Made by a program: the position numbers and the translations under genes. Positions 6,535-12,502 of a stretch of DNA of 13,005 nucleotides are shown piece by piece. The notes under the pieces were generated by a model, which saw nothing but the letters and a program-made list of their open reading frames with translations, was not told the DNA's origin and made no database searches. Positions within the stretch are counted from its first letter, which is position 1. Each line of letters begins with the position of its first letter. Source of the DNA: JACVRM01 sp046262315 (GTDB lineage Bacteria; Actinomycetota; Thermoleophilia; Gaiellales; Gaiellaceae); contig JBHEMZ010000075.1 in NCBI GenBank assembly GCA_046262315.1, forward strand, positions 1-13,005, written 5' to 3'.

Positions 6535-7100
6535 CACGAACCACCAGACCGTGCTGCGACCTGTTTTCTTCCCTCGAGCGTGTCGCGGAGCTTGCCGAGG
6601 CAGCGCGAGATGCGGCTCGCGATCGTGCCGGCCGGGAGCTCGAGTGCCTCGCCGATCGTCCGGTAGCTCTCGTCGCGTGCGAAGAAGCGGTCGAGGATCT
6701 CCTGGCAGTGCTCGGGCAGGCCAGCCAGCGCCTCGTGCAGGTCGAGCGCGTCGTCGAGTTCCGCAAGGCGGTCCCCGACACCCGTCGGCTCGGCGCCGAG
6801 ATCGTCGCGCGACTGCTCGCGGGCGCCGGCCCGCAGCGTGTCGATGCAGAGCCGCCGCGTCAGCTGTGCGAGCCAGGCCCGGACGGCCGCGTCGTCGCGG
6901 AGGCCGCCGAGGTGCTCGTAAGCGCGCGCGAACACCTCCTGGAAGACGTCGTCGGCCTCGTGCTCGGCCAGGCGGAAGCCCTGCACGGCGATCCCGTAGA
7001 CGTAACGCGAGAAGCGCTCGACGAGCGTCCGCCACGCCTCCTCGTCGCCTGCGCGGCAGCGGGCGACGAGGCGGGCGTCGGATTCCGGTTGGACTGCCAT
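6534..7100 (-). CDS. ECF-type RNA polymerase sigma factor
   Basis: The 188-residue protein has sigma region 2 at about residues 10-75 (DARLVARCRAGDEEAWRTLV, then the core-binding ADDVFQEVFARAY) and region 4 at about 125-178 (LPEHCQEILDRFF, SYRTIGEALELPAGTIASRI, a helix-turn-helix). There is no region 3, as expected for group IV factors. It should direct RNA polymerase to a small regulon, possibly including this operon. It begins the minus-strand run and is divergent from the aquaporin gene. The ATG at 7100 follows AGGA about 9 bases upstream and starts MAVQPESDARLV; longer reading is not needed for the family length. The gene after it is a small unknown protein rather than a recognisable anti-sigma. 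Confidence 0.92.
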   Translation of the reverse strand: MAVQPESDARLVARCRAGDEEAWRTLVERFSRYVYGIAVQGFRLAEHEADDVFQEVFARAYEHLGGLRDDAAVRAWLAQLTRRLCIDTLRAGAREQSRDDLGAEPTGVGDRLAELDDALDLHEALAGLPEHCQEILDRFFARDESYRTIGEALELPAGTIASRISRCLGKLRDTLEGRKQVAARSGGS

Positions 7101-7171
7101 GAACGCATCCTGGCACGGCGTCCGTCCACCTGGAAGCGCCCCACCCCGCGCACGCCGTCCGGCCGACCCAC

Positions 7172-7188
7172 TATATTCCCGCGCCGTG
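7172..7188 (+). promoter_or_regulatory. Probable leaderless promoter of the aquaporin gene
   Basis: TATATT at 7172-7177 is a near-consensus -10 in otherwise very GC-rich DNA. The first transcribed base should fall close to 7184-7186, where the GTG start of the aquaporin frame sits with no Shine-Dalgarno before it. This fits a leaderless mRNA, common in actinobacteria. No good -35 is visible. Confidence 0.5.
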
Positions 7189-7995
7189 GCTAGCGAATCC
7201 CGCCGTCCCCGGATGTCAGTCGATCGCACGGCGATGCTCGGAGATCCGTTCGGCAACGCGCTCCTGCGCACCGCGGCGGAGTTCATCGGCACGTTCGCTT
7301 TCTTCTTCATCGGCATCGGCGCCGCCATCTCGGCCGGCATCTCCGGCGAGTCCGGGCTGCTGCCGAACGCGCTCGGGCACGGCCTCGCGCTGGCCGTGAT
7401 GGTCTCGGCGCTCGGCCACATCTCCGGCGGCCACTTCAATCCGGCCGTCACGATCGGCTTCCTCGTCACGCGGCGCATCGCGCCGCTGCTCGCCGTCATG
7501 TACATCGTGGCGCAGCTCGCGGCCGGCGCGGCCGCGGCCCTCATGATCAAGTGGATCTTTCCGGGTTCCAGCGGCGAAGCTGCCGGCTACGGCGCGCCCG
7601 CCATCGATCCTGGGCTCTCGACGGGTGAAGCGCTCGTGCTCGAGGCACTGCTGACGTTCTTCCTCGTCTTCGTCGTGTTCGCGACCGCCGCCGACATCCG
7701 CGGCACGTTCAAGTCGATCGCCGGCCTCGCGATCGGGCTCGTGCTTGCGGTGGACATCCTGGTCGGCGCCCCGCTGACGGGCGCGATGATGAACCCGGCG
7801 CGCGCGTTCGGCCCGCAGATCGTGGACGGGAGCTGGGATGACTTCTGGGTCTGGTACGCGGGCCCGATCCTCGGCGGCGCGATCGCAGCGCTGCTCTACG
7901 AGCTCCTGTATCTGCGCCCGCTCCGCCCGCCGGTCGTCGGCCCGCCCGAGACGGGCATCGTCGAGCCGCGCCCCGGCGACACCGCCGTCTCATAG
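7186..7995 (+). CDS. MIP-family aquaporin
   Basis: The 269-residue membrane protein has six helices and both NPA half-helices: GGHFNPAVTIG in the first half and AMMNPARAFGP in the second, with the selectivity-filter arginine after the second NPA. It should conduct water and perhaps small neutral solutes across the inner membrane. In helix 5 the sequence is GLVLAVDILVGAPL. At the filter position where AqpZ has histidine and GlpF glycine it appears to have isoleucine, as plant tonoplast aquaporins do, next to an unusual aspartate. GTG 7186 is preferred because of the -10 just upstream; ATG 7213 is the alternative. It is divergent from the sigma-factor operon. Confidence 0.92.
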   Translation: MASESRRPRMSVDRTAMLGDPFGNALLRTAAEFIGTFAFFFIGIGAAISAGISGESGLLPNALGHGLALAVMVSALGHISGGHFNPAVTIGFLVTRRIAPLLAVMYIVAQLAAGAAAALMIKWIFPGSSGEAAGYGAPAIDPGLSTGEALVLEALLTFFLVFVVFATAADIRGTFKSIAGLAIGLVLAVDILVGAPLTGAMMNPARAFGPQIVDGSWDDFWVWYAGPILGGAIAALLYELLYLRPLRPPVVGPPETGIVEPRPGDTAVS

Positions 7996-8004
7996 CTGGC
8001 AAGC

Positions 8005-8035
8005 TCGCCCTGGCCATGCTCCGCCCTCAGGGCGA
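8005..8035. terminator. Stem-loop between convergent aquaporin and glycosylase genes
   Basis: TCGCCCTG (8005-8012) pairs perfectly with CAGGGCGA (8028-8035) around a 15-base loop. It lies between two convergent stop codons (7995 and 8042), the right place for a shared terminator. No T tract follows on either strand, so function is uncertain. Confidence 0.4.
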
Positions 8036-8041
8036 TCGTGG

Positions 8042-8638
8042 CTAGCTGGTGATCGGTTCGTGCTCGGCGTCGGTGAGCGGAACTACGCAGCCATCCACGT
8101 GGTCGTCGACGAGTCCGGCTGCCTGCATGAAGGCGTAGCCGGTCGTGGGGCCGAGGAAACGAAAACCGCGCAACCGCAGCTCCTTCGCCAGCGCCGCCGA
8201 CTCCGCCGTCTGCGCTGGAATCTCTGTGGCGTCATGGGGACGCCGTCGCGCGGCCGGCGCATACGTCCAGACCAGCTCTGCCAGCGACTGATCGAGCGCG
8301 GCCGCTGCGCGGGCATTCGCAACCGTCGCCTCGATCTTGCCTCGGTGCCGGACGATCGAGGCGTCAGTCAACAACCGAGCCACGTCGTGCTCGTCGAAGC
8401 CGGCGATAACCTCGATGCGGAACTGCGCGAACGCCCGGCGAAAGCCGTCACGCTTCCGCAGGATCGTCGTCCACGAGAGCCCCGCCTGGAACGCCTCGCG
8501 CGTCAGAAGCTCGAAAAACGGGTCGTCATCGCGCTGCGGGCGGCCCCATTCGTGGTCGTGGTAGGCGCGTAGCAGCGGGTCGCCGGCCGCCCACCAGCAG
8601 CGCGAGACGCCGTCGTCGCCCATGACGGGCCCGGCCAT
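8042..8638 (-). CDS. tag: DNA-3-methyladenine glycosylase I
   Basis: The protein excises 3-methyladenine from alkylated DNA (base excision repair, cytoplasm). About 198 residues match the Tag family throughout: RCWWAAGDPLLRAYHDHEWG at the start, FELLTREAFQAGLSWTTILRKR, then ASIVRHRGKIEATVANARA and a C-terminal GYAFMQAAGLVDDHVDGC. The zinc-snap ligands of Tag are all present: the cysteine in SRCWW, the histidine in YHDHEW, and the His and Cys in DDHVDGC. The length agrees with the family (about 190). ATG 8623 (MGDDGVSRCWW) is as likely a start as ATG 8638; neither has a strong ribosome site. No ada or alkA-like gene is adjacent. Confidence 0.94.
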   Translation of the reverse strand: MAGPVMGDDGVSRCWWAAGDPLLRAYHDHEWGRPQRDDDPFFELLTREAFQAGLSWTTILRKRDGFRRAFAQFRIEVIAGFDEHDVARLLTDASIVRHRGKIEATVANARAAAALDQSLAELVWTYAPAARRRPHDATEIPAQTAESAALAKELRLRGFRFLGPTTGYAFMQAAGLVDDHVDGCVVPLTDAEHEPITS

Positions 8639-8653
8639 GCCGGGCGGAGTCTC

Positions 8654-8902
8654 TCAGTCGCCGGCGCGGTCGCGGTCGCGGCGCTCAGCCGGAGAGAGAT
8701 CCTCCTGCGGCGCCCCGCCGGGGCCGCTCATGGCGACGCCGCCCTCCTCGACCAGGTCGCGCGGGTCGGCGTGCCGGTACTCGTCGCCCTGCACGCCCCC
8801 GCGGGGATCTCCCTCGCGGTCGAGGGCGTGCGGGTCCCCCTGCTGCTTTCCGGCCCGGTTCTCCTCGTCGGAGTCGGCCCGCCGCCCGGGTTCATCGGTC
8901 AC
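8654..8902 (-). CDS. Small hydrophilic protein of unknown function
   Basis: A GTG at 8902-8900, preceded four bases upstream by GGGGAGAG, opens an 82-residue frame ending at TGA 8654. The product (MTDEPGRRADSDEENRAGKQ...) is almost entirely charged or small residues, with no hydrophobic core, so it is probably disordered. It lies 15 bp before the nearest possible start of the tag gene on the same strand and may be co-transcribed with it. No family is recognised. The strong ribosome site is the main support. Confidence 0.55.
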   Translation of the reverse strand: MTDEPGRRADSDEENRAGKQQGDPHALDREGDPRGGVQGDEYRHADPRDLVEEGGVAMSGPGGAPQEDLSPAERRDRDRAGD

Positions 8903-8930
8903 AGCTCTCCCCTGTCCCGAAGGGAGCGAA

Positions 8931-8949
8931 GGGAAACTCAAGGTTTCCC
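8931..8949. repeat. Perfect short inverted repeat
   Basis: GGGAAAC (8931-8937) and GTTTCCC (8943-8949) form a 7-bp stem with a TCAAG loop. It sits upstream of the 82-residue protein gene, just where similarity of the LuxR-type remnant ends. It could be a terminator without a T tail or the edge of the sequence that replaced the regulator. Confidence 0.45.
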
Positions 8950-9190
8950 AACACGCGCCTCCGAGAGCGAGAGTGAGCGAGGCCGCGCTCGGCCTCGGCC
9001 GGTCGCGACGAGAGCACGCGCAATCCCTGCGCACGCGCATGCTCGACGCCCGCAAGCCAGAGCGTCGACTTCCCGATGCCGGCCTCGCCCTCGAGCACGA
9101 GTGCCGCAGGGCAGGCCCTCCCCGCGCTTGGCCGACGAACGCATGGAGGGCATCGAGTTCCTCCTCCCTGCTGACGATCTCGAACGCCAT
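8945..9190 (-). pseudogene. LuxR-type AAA ATPase regulator, N-terminal remnant
   Basis: An ATG at 9190 begins MAFEIVSREEELDALHAFVG, the usual start of large MalT/LuxR-like ATPase regulators. After GQARGG the frame shifts by one base. It then continues in another frame as AALVLEGEAGIGKSTLWLAG, a perfect Walker A region, then EHARAQGLRVLSSRPAEAERGLAH. Similarity stops there and unrelated sequence follows. Intact members are around 900 residues with a C-terminal LuxR helix-turn-helix, so about 90% is missing. Both the frameshift and the truncation are visible. The IS256-type element is inserted 84 bp upstream of the start. Confidence 0.75.
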
Positions 9191-9266
9191 CCTCGATGGC
9201 GATGGTGACAGAGGGCGGGAGGAAGGCAACGTCCCGGAGCCTGATCGGGCGCTGGTAGAGGGGACT

Positions 9267-9274
9267 CTCGTAGC
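9267..9274. repeat. Target site duplication, left copy
   Basis: CTCGTAGC here is repeated exactly at 10689-10696, immediately outside the matching terminal repeats. Eight base pairs is typical for IS256-family insertions. Confidence 0.88.
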
Positions 9275-10688
9275 GGTCGCGTCCCATGAGCCGGGGGAAT
9301 TGAATCGGGCGTAGCCTCCGCGTTGACCTGGAAGCCGACGAGGAGGTACGCCCGGATGGCGAGCATAGCCCCGAGTGAGCGGCTGCGCCGCGAGCTCGAA
9401 GACGTGATCGGTGGCGCCGGCGAGGAGCTGAACCCGATCGAGGCGATCGGCCGGCTCGGCGCGCGGCTGATCTTGCAGCAGGCGCTGGAGGAGGAGTTGA
9501 CGGAGTTCCTCGGCCGCGAGCGCTACGAGCGTCGCGGTGAGCCGGTCGCGCACCGAAACGGCTACGAAGCGGTGACGGTGAAGACGACGGCGGGGCCGCT
9601 GGCGTTGCAGCGGCCGCGGCTGCGGAACGCGTCGCGGCTCGACTTCGCGAGCGCGATCGTTGGCAAGGGCGTCGCGCGCACGCACGCCCTGGAGGCGCTG
9701 GTGCTCTGCTCGTTCCTGCGCGGCCTCTCGGTCCGCGACGTCGAGGCGGCGCTCGAGGAGACCTTCAACGAGCCGATCGTCTCGAAGTCGACCGTGTCGC
9801 GGATCTGCGAGCAGGCGCGCGAGCGCTACCGCGCCTGGTGCGAGCGGCGCCTGGACGAGCACGACCTCGTCTATCTCTTCCTCGATGCGGTCTACCTGAA
9901 GCTGCGTCCCGATGACACGCCCGCCGAGGGCGTGCTGGTGGCCTGGGGCGTGACGCTCGAGGGGCAGCAAGGTGCTGCTCGGGCTCCAGCTCGGCTCCAG
10001 GGAGAGCTACGAGGACTGGCTCGACTTCGGCCGCGACCCGCTCGCCCGCGGCCTGCGCCCGCCCGCGCTTCTGGTCGCCGACGGAGCGCCCGGCCTCTGG
10101 ATGGCGGCGCGCGAGCTCTGGCCGGCGGCGCGCGAGCAGCGCTGCACTGTGCACGCGCTCAGAAACGTCACCAAGAAGCTGCCCGAGCGGCTGCATCGCG
10201 AGCTGAAGGCCCGCTACTGGCAGATCCTCGACGAAGCATCGACCGTCGCGGAGGCGCGCGCCGCTCTGCTCGCGCTCGCCGCCGACTACCGGCGCGCCTA
10301 CCCGGCGGCGATGGCGGTGATCGAGCGCGACCTCAACGCGCTCGTCTGCCACCTGCGCTTCCCCACCGCGCACCGCAAGCGGATCCGCAGCACGAATCTC
10401 TTGAAGCGGACCTTTGTCGAGGTCCGGCGGCGGAGGAAGGTGATCGCACGCTTCCCCGGCGAGACCTCCGCGCACTCGCTCGTCTGGGCGGCGCTCGAAC
10501 TCTCCTCGCGCGGCTGGCGCGGGATCACGATGACACCGCGGGCGGTCGCCGAGATCGAACGACTCCGGCGCGCCCACGCGACCACAGACGCCGACCAGAC
10601 ATCGACGACCGAGCAGGTGATCGCAGCCTAGGATCCCGTCCAAGCGGAGCTACGTCCGAACGATCCACCCGGACGATGGGACGCCACC
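9275..10688 (+). mobile_element. IS256-family insertion sequence, complete, 1414 bp
   Basis: The element is bounded by imperfect terminal inverted repeats. The left end reads GGTCGCGTCCCAT; the right end, reverse-complemented, reads GGTGGCGTCCCAT. These match at 12 of 13 positions, and at 20 of 26 when extended inward (shared CCGGG core). It is flanked by an exact 8-bp duplication, CTCGTAGC. Inside is a single transposase frame, frameshifted once. It inserted upstream of an already decayed or decaying LuxR-type regulator and downstream of the bicupin gene. The preserved duplication and ends suggest a fairly recent insertion. Confidence 0.9.
9356..10631 (+). pseudogene. IS256-family transposase, interrupted by a one-base frameshift
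   Basis: ATG 9356 follows AGGAGG (9341-9346) and begins MASIAPSERLRREL. Correcting one extra base (C at 9968) gives a 424-residue transposase, normal for the family. The catalytic DDE residues are all present in corrected numbering: D177 in FLDAVYLKLRP, D242 in LLVADGAPGLW, and E355 in LLKRTFVEVRRRRKVIARFPG. The family's RCTVHALRNV segment follows the second D. The break falls in GVTLEGQ/KVLLGLQLGS: the first frame covers 9356-9967 and the second 9969-10631. The upstream frame has no stop and runs on to 10930, so the natural product would be a long aberrant fusion lacking the second and third catalytic residues. IS256 elements are not known for programmed frameshifting, so this is probably a mutation or a sequencing error. 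Confidence 0.88.
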
Positions 10689-10696
10689 CTCGTAGC
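10689..10696. repeat. Target site duplication, right copy
   Basis: CTCGTAGC repeats the bases directly left of the element at 9267-9274. Confidence 0.88.
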
Positions 10697-10745
10697 TCCC
10701 GTTCGTTGCACGGCGAGAAGCCGGGCTGGTCGAGCGCCTCCGCCT

Positions 10746-11732
10746 TTAGGGCCCTGCCACTCCGGAACTCGCTGTGTTCGCCTCGACTGGACCGGTCTCG
10801 CGGACCACAGCTTCATCCCGGCCGAGCCCGTTTCGGATCAGCCAGTGCCCGGTGTCCGGGTAGCAAACATTGGCTGGCAGACCCGTCGTCGATACGAACA
10901 GCGCGCGCACGACCGACTCGCCGCGATTGAGCAGCCGGTGAGCACCGGCTGGGCCCTCCGGGAGGCACACAAGATCGCCGGCCTCGAGATGATCCTCACC
11001 TTGCGGGTGGCGCAAGGTGGGCGTTCCGGCCAGGACCAGCAACCACTCCTCCCGCCCATAGACGTAGTGGTAGGGCTCAGATCCCTCTCCGGGATCCAAG
11101 TCCACCACCGTCACGTCGAGCCGGTCGGCGCCCAGGAGCGGGCCGAGCTTCGCCGCGCGATACCGAAATCCCGTCGGCGCGTGCGGGTCAGCCGCCTCCT
11201 CACGGAGGGCCAGCGCGTTCACGGCTGGCTGCGGCGGCGACCTCTTGGGCTCGCGCACGATCTCCACTGACTCCGACGGTCCCGCCGTTCCCTCGCCGTG
11301 CCAGTAGCTGACGGCGCTATTTCGTAGGAGGATGCCTTCCGGGCCGCTGACCTTGTCCGAGTCGGGGTAGACGCTCATGTATGGCTCGACGTCGTGACCG
11401 GTGGCGAAGATCACAAGCCGACCCGGTCCTTTCAGGGTGTGGGCTCCGAGATGGCCGGACGGGAAGCAGACGAGGTCACCTGGCGTCAGGATCCGCTCCC
11501 CCGCGGGTTCGCGAAGCACCGGTGCGCCCGCGATCACGTAGAGCCACTCCTCGATCCCGTGGTGGTAGTGGTATGGCCAGATCGGCAAGCCCGCCTCGGC
11601 TTGATAGACGCTCGCGCCGATCCGTTGAGCCCCCAGCCGGAGACCCACCGAGGTTGCGACGTGACGGAAGCCGGCTTCGTCGAGAGGCTCGTCCAACTCG
11701 ACGCTGAGGATGTTCACCTTCTTGACGCTCAC
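10746..11732 (-). CDS. Bicupin protein (two cupin_2 domains)
   Basis: The 328-residue protein contains two similar cupin barrels. The first (about residues 35-110) has PYHYHHGIEEWLYVIAG with H55, H57 and E61/E62, then GDLVCFPSGHLGAHTL with H98: a full metal site. The second (about 205-280) has PYHYVYGREEWLLVLAG and GDLVCLPEGPAGAHRL, with H222 and H265. A valine (V224) takes the place of the second histidine, so its metal site looks weakened. Cupins of this type include sugar isomerases, dioxygenases and sensory proteins; the substrate cannot be read from sequence. The GTG at 11732 (MSVKKVNILSVELDEP) is chosen because residues upstream to ATG 11783 look non-coding. The gene ends 50 bp before the right-hand target duplication of the IS and seems intact. 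Confidence 0.85.
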   Translation of the reverse strand: MSVKKVNILSVELDEPLDEAGFRHVATSVGLRLGAQRIGASVYQAEAGLPIWPYHYHHGIEEWLYVIAGAPVLREPAGERILTPGDLVCFPSGHLGAHTLKGPGRLVIFATGHDVEPYMSVYPDSDKVSGPEGILLRNSAVSYWHGEGTAGPSESVEIVREPKRSPPQPAVNALALREEAADPHAPTGFRYRAAKLGPLLGADRLDVTVVDLDPGEGSEPYHYVYGREEWLLVLAGTPTLRHPQGEDHLEAGDLVCLPEGPAGAHRLLNRGESVVRALFVSTTGLPANVCYPDTGHWLIRNGLGRDEAVVRETGPVEANTASSGVAGP

Positions 11733-11852
11733 GCGTAGCACATTTGCAGGTTTGTGGCGATCGCACGGCGACCGTGCTCCCACTCAGGAGCTCAATTCGA
11801 AATGGCCTCGCCGCAGCCACACCGCGCGAAGTCGCATCTGACTTCCCGGCAA
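11733..11852. other. Intergenic stretch upstream of the bicupin gene
   Basis: This segment is less GC-rich than its surroundings and holds no convincing gene. It should contain the bicupin promoter on the minus strand. One small hairpin, GAAGTC (11828-11833) with GACTTC (11840-11845), has the same AAGTC/GACTT ends as the two larger palindromic repeats next to it and may be a degenerate third copy. Confidence 0.5.
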
Positions 11853-11943
11853 CCCGCCGCAAGTCGTCATGGCCCGCGAAGCGGGCCGGACTTGCGGCGG
11901 GAAAAGTCGTCATGGCGCGCGCAGCGCGCCGGACTTGCGGCGG
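11853..11943. repeat. Two tandem palindromic hairpin repeats (REP-like), 43-bp period
   Basis: Two 40-bp units, 11861-11900 and 11904-11943, differ at only three positions. Each contains an inner 7-bp stem: GGCCCGC-gaa-GCGGGCC in the first and GGCGCGC-gca-GCGCGCC in the second. Two of the differences (unit positions 14 and 24) are paired with each other and change C-G to G-C, a compensatory change; the third is in the loop. The first unit also has a perfect 13-bp outer stem (11853-11865 with 11889-11901); the second keeps only a short AAGTC/GACTT outer stem. The array begins 3 bp beyond the 3' end of tRNA-Glu on the same transcribed strand. Confidence 0.85.
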
Positions 11944-11946
11944 CGA

Positions 11947-12020
11947 CACCCCCGGCGGGATTCGAACCCGCGGTCTCCTGGCTGAGAACCAGGCATCCTA
12001 GGCCGCTAGACGACGGGGGC
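11947..12020 (-). tRNA. tRNA-Glu (anticodon CTC)
   Basis: The 74-nt minus-strand sequence folds as a cloverleaf. The acceptor strand GCCCCCG (12020-12014) pairs with CGGGGGT, with a G-U first pair typical of tRNA-Glu, and the discriminator is G. The anticodon arm is CCTGG-TTCTCAG-CCAGG with anticodon CTC, and the T arm is GCGGG-TTCGAAT-CCCGC. CCA is not encoded. A -10-like TACAGT (reverse complement of 12032-12037) lies 11 bases upstream. Confidence 0.96.
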
Positions 12021-12031
12021 AGGCCGCGCTG

Positions 12032-12037
12032 ACTGTA
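12032..12037 (-). promoter_or_regulatory. Probable -10 element of tRNA-Glu
   Basis: On the minus strand this reads TACAGT preceded by TGC, an extended -10-like context, 11 bases before the tRNA 5' end. No strong -35 is seen. Confidence 0.4.
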
Positions 12038-12039
12038 GC

Positions 12040-12051
12040 ATCGGGCCCGAT
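12040..12051. promoter_or_regulatory. Perfect 12-bp palindrome between divergent promoters
   Basis: ATCGGGCCCGAT is fully self-complementary. It lies in the ~68 bp between the tRNA-Glu 5' end and the lipoprotein start, upstream of both inferred -10 elements. It could be an operator, but short GC palindromes also arise by chance here. Confidence 0.3.
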
Positions 12052-12076
12052 CGGGACGCGGTCTGCCTGACGCGGC

Positions 12077-12091
12077 TAGCATCAGACGGTG
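12077..12091 (+). promoter_or_regulatory. Probable leaderless promoter of the cysteine-rich lipoprotein gene
   Basis: TAGCAT at 12077-12082 is a fair -10, and the GTG start at 12089 falls six bases later, where transcription should begin. No ribosome site precedes it. The arrangement is like that of the aquaporin gene. Confidence 0.45.
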
Positions 12092-12487
12092 CGGCGCCTT
12101 TTCGCCTTGCCGGTCGTCTTCGTAGCCCTGCTCACGGCCGGCTGTGGCTCGGACGCCGAGAGCGGCGCGGGCACCGCGACGACCCCCGAGCGGCCGGCCA
12201 CGACGACCGAGCCCGAGCGCCAGTCGGTCGAGGAGCGGGAGGAGGAGGCCGACGCGATCTCGACGGCGATCGGCGAGAAGGCCTTCTGCTATTGGATCGG
12301 CTCCATTCCCTTCCGGCGAACGCGACACGACCTGTACCAGTGTGAGCTGGCCGCCACGGGCGCGGTCGACTGTTACGTCCGCGAGGGCGGCAAGCCCGTG
12401 CAGGTCGACGCCCTCCTCTCCCGCAAGGCTGCTTTCGAGGGCCTCGAGGAGTCCGCGGTCGAGGTGCTCGGCTGCCTCGAGTCGTAG
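12089..12487 (+). CDS. Cysteine-rich small lipoprotein of unknown function
   Basis: The 132-residue product begins MRRLFALPVVFVALLTAGCG, a lipoprotein signal with lipobox TAGC and lipidated Cys19. A Thr/Glu/Pro-rich linker follows (residues 20-50). The folded part has four further cysteines, C67, C85, C95 and C129 (in AFCYWIG, LYQCEL, VDCYVRE and LGCLES), enough for two disulfides outside the membrane. The GTG 12089 start gives an exact signal peptide and follows a -10-like element. It is divergent from tRNA-Glu and convergent with the peptidase gene, with only 15 bp between stops. No family is recognised. Confidence 0.82.
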   Translation: MRRLFALPVVFVALLTAGCGSDAESGAGTATTPERPATTTEPERQSVEEREEEADAISTAIGEKAFCYWIGSIPFRRTRHDLYQCELAATGAVDCYVREGGKPVQVDALLSRKAAFEGLEESAVEVLGCLES

Positions 12488-12502
12488 CTCCTGAAGCGGC
12501 CG

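Noticed and set aside
7099..7185. ATG 7099 as the aquaporin start
   Set aside because: It would overlap the divergent sigma-factor start, adds a non-family Arg/Pro-rich leader, and the -10 element lies downstream of it.
9191..9287. Minus-strand start MGRDRYESPLYQRP as the true start of the LuxR-type regulator
   Set aside because: It begins inside the inserted IS256 element and crosses its boundary, so it cannot be the ancestral start; the family start at 9190 is in another frame.
10646..10699. GGAGCTACG/CGTAGCTCC inverted repeat as the right end of the IS
   Set aside because: The outer arm lies in the target duplication and flanking DNA, outside the matched termini; a coincidence or weak target preference is more likely.
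9968..10930. Continuation of the first transposase frame past the element into flanking DNA
   Set aside because: It is only the absence of stops in GC-rich DNA after a frameshift; the protein sequence becomes Arg/Ala low-complexity while the true transposase continues in another frame.
11853..11943. CRISPR-like array
   Set aside because: Only two units, spacing of 3 bp, no spacers and no cas genes; the units are palindromic repeats.
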